Assembly: GCF_009017415.1 (NCBI RefSeq)
Contig: NC_092405.1
Coordinates: forward strand, 1,612,001 to 1,676,000
Direction: 5' to 3'
Length of the DNA: 64,000 nucleotides
Origin: Aspergillus flavus
Taxonomy: Eukaryota > Ascomycota > Eurotiomycetes > Eurotiales > Aspergillaceae
Shown: in pieces, positions 11,839 to 23,639 of the stretch
Position numbering within the stretch: the stretch's first letter is position 1
Layout: every line of letters starts with the position of its first letter
The notes under the pieces: generated by a model
Told to the model about the DNA's origin: nothing
Database searches by the model: none
What the model saw: only the letters and a program-made list of their open reading frames with translations
Translations under genes and position numbers: made by a program

Positions 11839-12992
11839 ATGGTGAGTTTTACTGTTATCTCAGACGGATGACGACCTTTATTGTGTTGTCCAGTATCTCC
11901 CATGACTAGTCTCAATTTTGTTCCGCTGTGGACAAGATTTGTGGGACTGGAAAAACGGGTCTTTGCAAGATGCTTCGGATACACTTTCTCTGAAGCGCAA
12001 ATTGCTGACTCGGCTGTCTTTCTTGTAGCCTTTCCACAAGCAAGTCAAGAACAGCGCTTACTACAGGTGAGTCTTTCCTAATAGATTAAAAAATATGTCA
12101 TTGTTGGCCAAGGTACTAATACCCTCGCAGCCGCTACCAGACCAAGTACCGCCGTCGCAGAGAGGGCAAGACTGATTACTATGCCCGTAAGCGCCTGATC
12201 ACCCAGGCCAAGAACAAGTACAACGCTCCCAAGTACCGCCTCGTTGTCCGCTTCACCAACCGCGACATCATCACCCAGATCGTCTACTCTGAGATCTCCG
12301 GTGACAAGGTTTTCGCCAGCGCCTACGCCCACGAGCTCAAGCGCTATGGCATCACCAACGGTCTGACCAACTGGGCTGCCGCTTACGCCACCGGTCTCCT
12401 CCTTGCCCGCCGTACCCTCAAGAAGCTGGGCATTGACGAGCAGTTCCCCGGTGTTGAGGAGGCTGATGGTGAGTACTCTCTCACCGAGGCCGTTGAGACC
12501 GATGACGGTGAGCGCCGTCCCTTCAAGGCCTTCCTTGATGTCGGTCTTGCCCGTACCTCCACCGGTGCCCGTGTCTTCGCTGCCATGAAGGGTGCCTCCG
12601 ACGGTGGTATCCTCGTCCCCCACTCCGAGAACCGCTTCCCCGGTTACGACATTGAGACCGAGGAGCTCGATGCTGAGACTCTCCGCAACTACATCTTCGG
12701 TGGCCACGTCGCCGAGTACATGGAGGGTCTTGCCGACGACGATGAGGAGCGTTACCGCGGCCAGTTCCACAAGTACCTTGAGAACGAGGTTGAGGCCGGT
12801 GACATTGAGGACCTCTACACTGAGGCCCACAAGGCCATCCGTGAGGACCCCTTCAAGAAGGACGAGGATGAGGGCTCCAAGAAGACCAAGGAGGAGTGGA
12901 AGGCCGAGAGCAAGAAGTTCCAGAAGAAGAAGCTGACCCACGCTGAGCGCAAGGCTCGCGTTGAGCAGAAGATCCGTGAGCTTGCTGCTTAA
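11839..12992 (+). CDS. rpl5: 60S ribosomal protein L5 (uL18)
   Basis: Three exons: 11839..11841 (the ATG alone), 12029..12066 and 12131..12992, with 187- and 64-bp introns, giving exactly 300 aa. The protein begins [20 protein letters not shown], continues with [19 protein letters not shown] and [14 protein letters not shown], and ends in a Lys/Glu-rich tail, a full-length match to eukaryotic uL18. L5 binds 5S rRNA and, with uL5, forms the central protuberance of the large ribosomal subunit. Placing the start codon alone in exon 1 is common in fungal ribosomal protein genes. Codon use is strongly C-ending, consistent with high expression, and this creates a long spurious open frame on the opposite strand. 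Confidence 0.97.
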
Positions 12993-13791
12993 GTGTCATG
13001 CTTAAAGCGATAGTCCACCAAAAAGTTTACTTCTCAGACAAATAATAGGGGGAATTAGGTTTCTTTCTTGCCAAACCGGCGTTTCAGGGTCTCAGTAGTT
13101 TTTTATGATTGTCACGACCTCCTTTTGTTATTTTCAGGGTTCTTCGGAGCAATAATCGGGTTGATTCCCAGGGAATTTGATTAATCGTTCAATATGCTCC
13201 GGTGGACCGCGTTCGTAGACGTAGTTTTGTCCTGTAAATGGCCTCTAGTAACATCATCCCCCATCCCTTTACCCTCACCTCCCCGGCCTCCAGTCTTTTC
13301 GCTGTTCAGTCACTTTAACATGAAAGGGATTGGTGAGGCCGGCCCATAGTATATAGAATGGTATGAGTCTAGATCATCAAGGATGATACGGTTTGCATGC
13401 CGGACATGTTGACGAGTGCTCTGTGTACGAGACTATAGTTAGGGCCTCCTAAAGCCCAGTACTGTCAACATGTCCTACTCGAGCATAAAGTCAATATTGA
13501 CGATAATTGGTATAACCTTGTACTAAAATATTTCCAACACATCAACAAGCACAGCAGAGTAGTCGTTCACAAATTTTTAAAATACTGAGTAGTTTGGACG
13601 ATGAAGCCAGGCAGTAAGCAATATAAGTGAAATATATATTTGCAAGTATTACTCGATTCATAGCTACCGGACCTATCAACTAGAAGGGGTGGGAAGAAAG
13701 TCTAAATATATATATATATTTCTATATACATCGGGCTTACCAAAATCAAAAACGCTTGGAGGCAACGGATATAAATATGCCTTTCGAATGG
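12993..13791. other. Intergenic, convergent 3' flanks
   Basis: About 800 bp between the 3' ends of rpl5 and the Zn2Cys6 gene. It holds T-rich and AT-rich sequence, including a short TA dinucleotide run at about 13707..13720. No gene or RNA was recognised. Confidence 0.5.
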
Positions 13792-16362
13792 TCATATTGC
13801 AGGACTGCTAGAACGCTGAGAATAGACCCACCGTTCGACAAGTAAAATCGTCTCATGTGGACTCTGAACAAGATCATGCACTTTGATACCGATACAATTG
13901 AGGGTTTGGACAGAGCTAGGGCAGAGAATCATCCCGTCAGCTGGTGTCACACCCGTGACGAGCTGACTGTTTGGCTGGACCTGTATGCTGGATGTGCACA
14001 GTTTGACTTGCCGACAGATGTCATTCAATGTGCTGACGGCTGCCTCAACAGGTCTGAGTTCTTCGCGTTCGGCTGTCCACTCGACCAACATGGCCCCGAA
14101 CCACACCGCGAGGGACATGTCGTGAGCGATGGCAGCAGGCTCATTTGTCTCGAGAATATTAGCGAATATGGTAAAGATGGTGACGACCGAGTAGAAAGAA
14201 AAATAACTAGTAAGAGGTAGAAGGACTGTCAGCCGAGAAAATATCTGTTCGATTCTTTATAATATGACAACGTACCCTATCGGCCAGTGAGAGTCAGTCG
14301 AATCAATGGTCATTGCCCGCTTCATGGTTTCAATTGCTCTCCTTGCCGCCTCAAGTGACTGTTTTCTGGCTGTTTGACTGTTTGATACTGATCGTTCACG
14401 GTTAAGTAGAATGATAGTGGTGCAAGCGTTTTGAATTAATTCGTCGTAGAACCAGGCGCTCTGGCTATACTTTACTGCTGTCCCGAGGCTTTCATCCTAA
14501 ATCATACGAGGGTGAGAGTGATATCAACTTTACTAGGTTGCTGCATCAACTTACTATTTTCCAGTCTGTAAGAGCTGTTTGGCTCTCCGTGATCAATTCC
14601 TCTATTAAGTGGTCACAAGGCTGCGATCCATTTTGTCGTGCATCATCCATCATATCGAAGAATCGTAGTTTCGCAAATGCCAGGCGCGTGGCCACCAAGA
14701 AATTAATTTGGGCCGATCGGTTCAACCCTTCGTTCGGGTTCCACGTGGACAGCTCTGGGAATCTGACGACCATTGTGCTAGGGTTGACAAGACTCGGCTT
14801 GCCTAGATGAAAACGGAAAATACAATCATTGTGCACCAAGTTCCAGACGCAGAAGCGCATTTGATCCTTATGAGGTGACTGGCCATGGGGGGATGGGCAG
14901 TTGTCATTGACGTCCGCATCTAGCAGAAAGAAGCCTAGATTACAGGCTATGCGGTATGCAGAGCAATGGAACTTCCACGAAAGCTCCCTATCGAAAAACC
15001 AATTTGTTGCAAAAGTCTTTAACCGGGTTAGAGTCTGTTGAATAGATGTTGCGGTTCATTATGACAGCGCAACGTACCAAGAGAAGAGCGGCGTAAAGAT
15101 CTGTGGGAGTAGGTTGTGCCTCGAAGTCCCAGTCTTTAGCATGTTCTAGCAATTTTCTGTACATATAAGATGCATAATCTTTTCTCCTTTGACCGAGGCC
15201 TCGATCCATGAATAACCCTTGCAGAAGAACGTTATAGTATACCAGAAGTGCAGATGTGTCGATCTTGACGTGTGGTAGGTCGAATAGGTCAGGAAGACGA
15301 AGGAGGAACTCTTTCCCCACGGTAAGCTCAGGGCCCCATGAAAATTCATAAAACCCTATGAAGAGATTAGTTCGCAGGCATTCTCGTACTAGTGTGGTTA
15401 AAAAACCGTACCATTGACCCATTTGGCGGCCATGTTTTTGGTGATCAATGCATCGTCCCAAAGCAAGGCATCACCGGTGTCTGGGCTGAGCACCAGGCTA
15501 TTTGGCGTAGTTTGCTCAGTATGACATGAGGGAATGTGTTCTTGAACGATGTCTGGAACTGTAAAATAGTTGCCTGTGATACATTATAGCAACCTGATTA
15601 AGTTCAATGTACGTTGGGAGTGCTTACCATTACTCGGAGGGTTTTCCAGGATTTCATTGTGGAAGAGCGCGGATAAACCAGGGGGAGGAAAGCCTCTCTG
15701 GTCACCCGCTGCAGAAGACTGACAAGGTGCCGCTGTCAGAGATTGCTCCAATGAAGTCAGACGTCTGAGGATGTCAGGTAATGCTCCATTGAAAGTACCG
15801 TCATTCTGCCTTGCACGGTACACAGTCCTATCAAGGTTAGCATTCTTTCTAATGGTATAAAAAGGATATACTCATGGCGACCTTGATCTTCTGGTTCTCC
15901 GACATCGTTTCGGGTAAACACATTCGACATTGGATGCGATGCATCGATTACATTGCGGCAGCGCTTTGTTACAACCGATCTGCCCAGTAGTAGAAGTTTC
16001 AAGGTAAGCTAAACAAGGTTTCCGGTATACATCTGGGAAGACGGGAGTGGATACCTTTTTCTTTCTGCACCTTTCACACTGCTTGTATTTAGCTCCGAAA
16101 GTAGGGTCTTTGAGCTGGGAGGAGCACCCACCGAAAGGGATTGGTCGGGTAAAGACATCGGTGTCGACAATCTTCCTGGTAGGCAGACCGAGTCACAAGT
16201 GATGGACTTGAAACCATACACGGACAAATCTTTATAGTCCGAAAGTCCGAAGAACTCCACATAGTTTAAACGTGGAAATGTCTAACCTTGAGTGGCATAG
16301 CAATTTGGTTACCCGTGGCCTGAGCCGCCTCTTGCTGTGCAGTCGGAGCCCGCGGACTCCAT
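13792..16362 (-). CDS. Zn2Cys6 transcription factor with fungal-specific TF domain
   Basis: Nine exons (16313..16362, 16055..16175, 15882..15979, 15628..15827, 15412..15573, 15078..15355, 14555..15034, 14276..14496, 13792..14206) join in phase to 674 aa. The binuclear zinc cluster is split by an intron. After splicing, cysteines fall at 50, 53, 60, 67, 70 and 77, exactly C-x2-C-x6-C-x6-C-x2-C-x6-C, with the basic loop RKKKIG. A Lys/Arg-rich linker follows, then the middle-homology region (about 230-420) with segments such as LVYYNVLLQGLFMDRGLGQR. The third intron uses a weak GTCGCC donor because the obvious one would include a stop; this junction and the short exon 1 are the least certain parts. 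The gene is divergent from the ABC pump with about 590 bp between starts, which suggests local regulation of that pump. Confidence 0.85.
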
Positions 16363-16950
16363 GGTCACGCCCCTTAGGGTTTCTTTACCACTCGTCACTT
16401 CTGCCAAATATAGAATAGTATTAGAATACCCTTGACTACACAGAAAAATCAATAATTATTTGATATAAAATCTATAGAGTCTTCGAAACTCCGGTTATAA
16501 CTAATCTATGTAGAAATTCACTGTAGAGAATTCCCTCACATAAGCAGTTCAGATGGTTTGCTCAATTGATTGGCTATATAGAGTAAAGGCGTTGATTCGC
16601 ACCGCGCGACGCTGACCCACTAGCGGAGCTTCCTGAGCCAAGAAGTCCGAATCCGATATCTTGGCCTCCGCTCGCTCACTTCTAAGTGGCCCAGTCGTTC
16701 ACGTATACTGCTAGGTAGATATTTTCCGAACACTATGGATTTCCTATGGCTCAGCTGCCCCCCCAATCTACGTATAAAGCAACCCTCTCGGCACATACCT
16801 GCCAGCTTTCCTCTGCAGTCCGACATGAACGATTTTTCATGAGTTCAGAGGCTCAGCGGAACCTTAATACATCTGTCATTCAGGGGAAACTATCATTTCT
16901 TTTTCTACCGCCCCCCTCGCTGAGCTCTATAGAAATTCAACAAACTACAG
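16363..16950. promoter_or_regulatory. Shared divergent promoter of the Zn2Cys6 gene and the ABC pump
   Basis: A 588-bp region between two start codons facing outward. Several CGG/CCG triplets of the kind bound by zinc-cluster proteins occur at about 16623-16655, 16726 and 16818, but no convincing symmetric pair at fixed spacing was found. A pyrimidine-rich stretch precedes the pump start. Confidence 0.4.
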
Positions 16951-19900
16951 ATGTTCTCTTCTCCAGGGCACGAGCCACCTTCCTCGGACATGGTCCTCGC
17001 TATGGACGGAGGCACTAGCTCGGGGACTCAAACCTACGCAAACAGTGAAAGGTCGGATCTTGAACAGAAAGACAAACTTGCGGAGAATCGAGCGGAAATC
17101 GACGAGCAACTGACGAACCTAGCGCGCAAACTGACCACGAAATCTGAACAACTTCATCATCGTTCCCCGTTTGAAGCGCCAGAGGGTGGATGTCTGGACC
17201 CTAACAGTCCTAACTTTCGTGCCAGAGATTGGGCAAAAGCTTTCTACAATGCCAGGTATAACGCCGATGAAAACTGCCCACCACGAGTTGCCGGAGTTGC
17301 GTTCAAGAATCTGAACGTTTCCGGTTACGGTAGTCCTGTGGACTACCAAATGAGCGTTGGAAACGCCCTGCTGAAGTTGCCAACACAGGTATATCAGTTT
17401 CTTGGCGGCAAAAAACGGAAGATCAATATTCTCCAAGGCCTTGATGGACTAGTTCTTCCTGGCGAACAGCTATGTGTCTTGGGCCCTCCAGGATCCGGCT
17501 GTTCCACGTTTCTCAAAACTATTGCTGGTGAAACACATGGCTTTCAGGTAGATCCGGCAGCCTATATCAACTACCATGGCATAACTCCCAAGCAAATGTC
17601 AACTGATTTCCGGGGCGAAGCTATCTACACCGCTGAAGTTGATGCACACTACCCACAACTCTCAGTCGGCGATACGCTGTACTTTGCATCCCTTGCTCGT
17701 GCACCTCGTCACCTTCCGGGTGGCATCAGTTCCCAGGAATACGCTACTCATCTCCGCGATGTGATTATGGCCATGTTTGGGATCAGTCATACTATCAATA
17801 CCCGAGTCGGTAATGACTTCGTTCGTGGTGTCAGCGGGGGTGAGAGAAAGCGGGTTACGATCGCAGAGGCCGCATTAAGCTATGCCCCATTACAGTGCTG
17901 GGATAACAGCACCAGAGGATTAGACAGTGCAAACGCAGTGGAGTTTTGCAGGACCTTACGGACGCAAAGCGATGTTTTTGGAATGACCTCGTGTGTCGCA
18001 ATTTACCAGGCTCCTCAAGCTGCGTACAATGTAAGCCTAGGAAGCCATGAGAAGGTATTGGACTCTGCTAACAAGCCAGGTAGCTTTTCGATAAGGTTAT
18101 TGTTTTGTATGAAGGACATCAAATATATTTTGGCACTGCTCATGATGCTAAAAGCTATTTTGAACGACTCGGCTTTCTATGTCCTGAGTCTCAGACCACT
18201 GCTGACTTTCTCACGTCAATGTCCAGTCCAACCGAACGCATCGTTAGACCAGGTTTTGAGAGTCTAGCACCTAGAACACCAGAGGAGTTTGCCAAGCTCT
18301 GGAAAGCGAGTCCTGAACGCCAATCCTTGTTGCGCCAAATCGATCAGTACGCTACTGAACATCCTTTTGATGGGGCCGATCTTGACCGATTTTCCCAATC
18401 CCGGAAGACAGAAAAGTCAAAGAACCAACGACAGAAATCACCCTATACTCTGTCATACTGGGGCCAGATTCGGCTTTGTATGTGGAGGGAATTGCAGCGC
18501 CTCAAGAATGATCCAAGTGTTACCATCGTCATGCTTATTAACAACTTCTTTGAGGCGCTGATAATTTCGAGCATATTCTACAATCTCTCGGGGAACACTT
18601 CATCGTTCTTCTCCCGCGGCGCTATTCTATTCATGATGGTTCTCTTGAATGCCTTTTCAAGCATGCTCGAAATTCTGAGCTTGTATGCGAAACGAACAAT
18701 CGTGGAAAAGCACAACCGATATGCCCTCTACCACCCTAGTGCGGAGGCCATATCGTCAATGATTATGGATATGCCATACAAAATTGTGAACTCGATATTG
18801 ATGAACATAACATTATATTTCATGGCAAATCTCCGTCGTGAACCCGGGCCGTTTTTCTTCAACTATCTGATCTCTTTCATGATGGTGATGAGCATGTCGA
18901 TGTTTTTCCGCCTCTTTGCATCACTTACCAAAACAATCCAGCAGGCATTAGCTCCGTCATCAATCATCCTTATGGCTCTGGTTCTATATACTGGGTTTGC
19001 CATTCCAGTTAGCTATATGCGTGGGTGGGCTTCGTGGATTCGGCACTTGAATCCTGTCGCATATGGTTTCGAGGCTATAATGGTCAATGAATTTCACGGG
19101 AGGACTTTTCCTTGTGCGTCTTTCGTCCCTTCTGGGGTAGGGTACGAGAATATCTCCAAGGATGAGCGCGTCTGCTCGGTCGTAGGATCTGTCCCAGGCT
19201 CAGATCTCGTTGACGGCACGACTTTTGTTAAATCCACATACGGGTATGAAAACAGTCATCGCTGGAGAAATTTTGGTATTATCCTCGCACTCACTATCTT
19301 TCTCGCACTGTGCCAAATTATTGCAACAGAGCTAGTTGCCTCTGAGCGGTCAAAGGGAGAGGTTCTTGTGTTTCGCCGCGGCAGCTCACAGAAAGCCAGG
19401 GCAAAACAGCACCAGCACGATGAAGAGCGGACACAAGCCCCTGTCATCCAAAACGAGAAGCATAGCGAGGGACCTGACTCGACTATAGGTGTAGAGAAAC
19501 AAACGTCTATCTTTCACTGGGAAAATGTATGCTATGATGTTAAGATCAAGAGTGAAACTCGGCGGATTCTAGATCATGTTGATGGTTGGATCAAGCCTGG
19601 CACTTTGACTGCCTTGATGGTAAGTCACTTCTACCGAGATATTCCCAACCATGTCAGGCTCACAAGCAATTCACAGGGCAGTTCCGGTGCTGGAAAGACT
19701 ACTTTACTCGACGTGCTGGCTAACCGCACCACAGTTGGGGTTGTTGGTGGTGATATGCTCGTCGATGGCCGACCAAGGGACAGCTCATTTCAACGCAAAA
19801 CAGGTTATGTACAGCAACAAGACCTTCATCTTCATACCTCCACTGTGCGTGAGGCTCTAGAGTTTAGTGCCTTGCTTAGACAACCGCCTCAATATACCCG

Positions 19901-21627
19901 GGAAGAAAAACTGGACTATGTTGAGAAAGTTCTTGATCTTCTCAATATGAGGGACTATGCTGACGCTATAGTTGGGATACCTGGAGAGGGCCTTAACGTG
20001 GAGCAGAGAAAACGCCTTACAATTGGTGTCGAGCTGGCTGCACGTCCGAAACTGCTTCTTTTCCTAGATGAACCTACCTCTGGTCTGGATAGTCAGACAT
20101 CATGGTCAATTTGCAATTTGATGGAGACTCTGACCAAGAACGGACAAGCTATTCTATGTACCATTCACCAGCCGTCTGCCATGTTGTTCCAACGCTTTGA
20201 TAGACTGCTTCTTCTAGCAAAAGGGGGCAAGACTGTCTATTTTGGTGACATTGGACGAGAATCTAGGATATTGATGGACTATTTCACTCGTAATGGTGGC
20301 CCTGCTTTGCCACCTGGCAGCAACCCAGCGGAGCACATGCTTGAGGTGATTGGCGCCGCACCTGGGGCTAAAAGCGAGATTGACTGGCCTGCGGTTTGGC
20401 GAAACAGCCCTGAATATCAGAATGTGCGCCATGAGCTCTCAAATCTGAGAGCTTTGGCCAATCAACCATCGCCCGTTTCAGATACCAACGACAAATCCAG
20501 CTATGCGGAATTCGCAGCTCCGTTCGCGACACAGTTCGTTCAAGTTGGGCTAAGAGTGTTCCAGCAGTACTGGCGTACACCAGCGTATATCTATTCTAAA
20601 GTTTTGCTTACGATCGGTTGTGTGAGTATTTCTCGACAGATTTACACCTACACTGGGTTCTAATGAGCTGTTCTCCAGTCACTCTTCATAGGGTTCTCTT
20701 TCTTCAGAGCCGACAATACAGCTCAGGGTCTACAAAATCAAATGTTTGGTGTTTTCGTCTTCCTCTTCGTCGTTATTCAATTGATTATCCAGATCATCCC
20801 GTCGTTCGTAACGCAACGGACCCTTTACGAAGCTCGGGAGAGACAATCCAAGACATATTCGTGGCAAGCATTCGTTGTCACCAACATACTCGTCGAGCTT
20901 GCATGGAACTCGGTAGGTCTTATTATCACAACCTCTGTGTATGACGCCTGTTGCCCGGTCTGACTCTAGTGTGTTCTAGATCATGGCAATCTTCTGTTTC
21001 CTTGTGTGGTTTTACCCCGTGGGCCTTTTCCATAACGCTGAATACACCGACACGCTGCACTATCGGAGTACCCTCACCTTTCTATTCATCTGGGTGACCT
21101 TTCTCTTCGCCAGCTCGTTGGCGCACATGTTAATCGCAGGCATCGAGAGTGAGGAGATCGCCTCAAGTCTCTCCAACATATTAGCTATCATGATGTACGC
21201 GTTTTGCGGAATTCTTGCCGGCCCGGACGCTCTTCCTGGTTTCTGGATCTTCATGTACAGGGTCAACCCGTTCACATACTTAGTATCGGGCTTGCTATCG
21301 ACCAGTCTCGGTGAAGCGCCAATGCACTGCGCCGAAAAGGAGTTCTTGTCCTTTTCTACTCCCGCAAACTTAACCTGCGGTGAGTATATGCAGGACTATA
21401 TTTCGACGAATGGGGGCTACTTGCTCAATTCAAAAGCCCAAGGGGGCGAAGATTGCCACTTCTGCGCGACAGGAAACACCACCCAGTTTCTGCAACATGT
21501 CAATATCGACTTCTCAACACGGTGGAGGGATTTCGGGCTGATGTGGGTGTACGTGGTGTTTAATATATTCGCAGCCATATCTCTGTACTGGCTCTGTCGA
21601 GTACCCAAGGGCAAGAAGAACAAATGA
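16951..21627 (+). CDS. Full-size PDR-type ABC transporter (ABC-G, drug efflux)
   Basis: Five exons (16951..18030, 18084..19619, 19677..20621, 20679..20912, 20980..21627), every junction in phase 0, give 1480 aa, normal for fungal PDR pumps. The order is NBD1-TMD1-NBD2-TMD2. NBD1 has the degenerate PDR Walker [13 protein letters not shown] (about 178), signature VSGGERKRV and a Walker B ending [16 protein letters not shown]2 has the canonical Walker [18 protein letters not shown] (from 873, created by splicing), the degenerate signature LNVEQRKRL and [14 protein letters not shown]. This asymmetric pair is typical of the family, where one ATP site is non-catalytic. The late extracellular loop carries several Cys residues. 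A plasma-membrane efflux role for hydrophobic compounds is expected. The divergent Zn2Cys6 gene may control it. Confidence 0.95.
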
Positions 21628-22303
21628 AGGCATTTGTCGTCTTTATTTTCTTTCGGTGCTTGCTACGACCTGCCCCTACTTGGATGCTCACCAACTCGAC
21701 TGGTCTAGCATCCAGCATTCAAAACATTCACTGTATTTAATTCTAGTTTTACGGTTTGTCCAAAGCTTGCCGATTCTGAATATAGACAGTATTAGATAGA
21801 GAATAATAGATATTGTTTAGATCTTAGAGCGACGTTATTATCTCCGAGATAGACCTGAATAGCATCTTCAGAGCGATAGGCGACGCATCTTCAAGAAAAG
21901 TTGATTTAAGTGCTGGATCTGCCTAAAAGCCATATGTTAGCGTTATATTTATAATAGTGAATGCCTTGGCAAGGAGATTCAGTGAATATACATTCCACTG
22001 TTAATTCTAATCGCCCTTTGGATCTGTGAGCGGGCCTATCGATATCGGCTTTACTATGTTACTTCGAGTTTCTGGCAGCTGAACGGGCTTGGTTAATATG
22101 CACACGGATCGTTCGGTACACGCACTTCCGCCTTATCCCACGCTCCAGAATGAGTAGATCACTGAGCCAAAAGCGGCCCCGATCTAGTCTCATTCCGGGA
22201 ACATAGGTTGCAGCTATCCATAAATGACTCCTTTTTTAGTACATAATCCCATTCCAATCAAGTCTCTATATCTATCCACAAAGCAGGGGAAGAAATCCTC
22301 CAA
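21628..22303. other. Intergenic, nothing recognised
   Basis: About 680 bp, AT-rich, between the convergent 3' ends of the ABC pump and the HAD-like gene. No gene, repeat or RNA was seen. Confidence 0.5.
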
Positions 22304-23166
22304 CTACAACCTCGCCCGATCGGATCCCTCCAACAATGAAAGCCCCGTAATCTTCTCCAACTCCTTAACAGCATCTTGAGTCCGTCCCAGATTCACCTTA
22401 ACCGTCCTCATCCCCGCCTTCTTCGCGCCCTTCAAATTCTCCCCAATATCATCGAAGAAAACAATATCCGACGCCCCAACCTCCCTGAACCCCTTCTCCC
22501 TTGCCAACCGATTCATCTCCCGAATCGCGAATTCATAGATCTTCGGATCCGGTTTCCTCAGCCCCGTATGCGCCGACGAAATGAAGAAATCAAACTGCCC
22601 CTTCACCCCACTCTCATCGGTATTGTAGGCATGCCCGTCAGGAAAAACAACCGTATTCGACAGCGCGCCCAGAATAAACTTCCCCGAGGCCTTTAATTTC
22701 TTCAACGCAGGCGCCATGTAAGGGTCCGGTGTCCGGGATATGCGCATCATTTCCCAGAAAAGGAACTCTGCGTCTAGCTGGGGTAGTGGCGGTAGTGGCG
22801 ATGATGACGATGATGGGGTGCCGGTAGCAGACTGCTTTTTCTGAAGTGTTTCGTGGAATTTCTTCCATAGTTCTGGGTTGCTGAGGTCTTTATTGAATGC
22901 TTTGAAGAAGTCGGCGTCTAGTTTGATTTCGCCGCGTTCGAGGCGGTGCCAGCTGCCGCTAGGGGCGGATCGGGAGATACTGAAGTTTACCCATCCTGGG
23001 GGGATTTTGTTGGCGATTTCGTAGTCGAGGATGGCTTGGAATGGGGAGAGGACCTGGTTTTTTTGGTTAGTGGTGGGCTTGTTGGTCTTTTGGGGTTGGT
23101 ATAGAGGCGTACGCAGACTCCGCCGATGTCGAATAGTAGGCCGATGGGCCGTGTGGTTTCTGTCAT
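22304..23166 (-). CDS. HAD-superfamily hydrolase (epoxide-hydrolase N-domain-like)
   Basis: Two exons: 23113..23166 (18 codons, MTETTRPIGLLFDIGGVC) and 22304..23053, with a 59-bp intron, giving 267 aa. Motif I reads FDIGG, so the nucleophile Asp is present but the usual second Asp of D-x-D is Gly. Motif II is GALSNT, motif III is the Lys in GLRKPDPKIYE, and motif IV is VFFDDIGENL. This arrangement resembles the N-terminal domain of soluble epoxide hydrolases and the HAD domain of ACAD10/11 proteins, many of which carry a GG after the nucleophile. A small-molecule phosphatase or dehalogenase-like activity is possible, but the substrate is unknown. It is convergent with the ABC pump. A Ser/Pro-rich insert (about residues 95-110) lies in the cap region. 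Confidence 0.88.
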
Positions 23167-23639
23167 GGTGGTTCACTGGGTGGAAGGGGCTTATCGGTGG
23201 TAAGTTTGTGTGATTGATTTTCTTTCGCGAGGGTTTTTATTATAAGAGTTGAAGTCAATTGCTAGGGATGGGGTTCGTGATGTGTTATGCGGAGAATTAT
23301 TGGGTTTGGTTGATGCGCTGATTAGATTGCCGAGGTTAGATTGAGTACTTATCAGCCAAGGATCAAGGACCGAGGAAGAAAGAACTACTATATCCACGCA
23401 CACGACAAATACAATTCCCGTGTATTTGGATACTTGCGAGATTGGTAGATTCTTTAATTACGGAGTAAATGTTTAATCATATAGCTTGTCCCTCTTCGTG
23501 ATTAGATTGCAGTCACGTGAAAAGTGATGGCCTGTCAAGTATGGAGTACTAATATACTTCACTATCTCACATTTTCTAGCTACCATAGGAACAGAACAGA
23601 GTTGAATGCTTTCATTCATCAAACAGAATATGAGTGTAT
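23167..23639. other. Intergenic, nothing recognised
   Basis: About 470 bp between the start of the HAD-like gene and the 3' end of the CorA gene, both on the minus strand. It is AT-rich, with no element recognised. Confidence 0.45.

Noticed and set aside
11842..12028. Possible intronic C/D snoRNA in rpl5 intron 1
   Set aside because: A GATGACG and later CTGA motifs exist, but they are too far apart, the C box is imperfect and no terminal stem is evident.
12078..12941. 287-codon open frame opposite rpl5
   Set aside because: Leu/Val/Gly-rich antisense shadow of a highly biased ribosomal protein gene.
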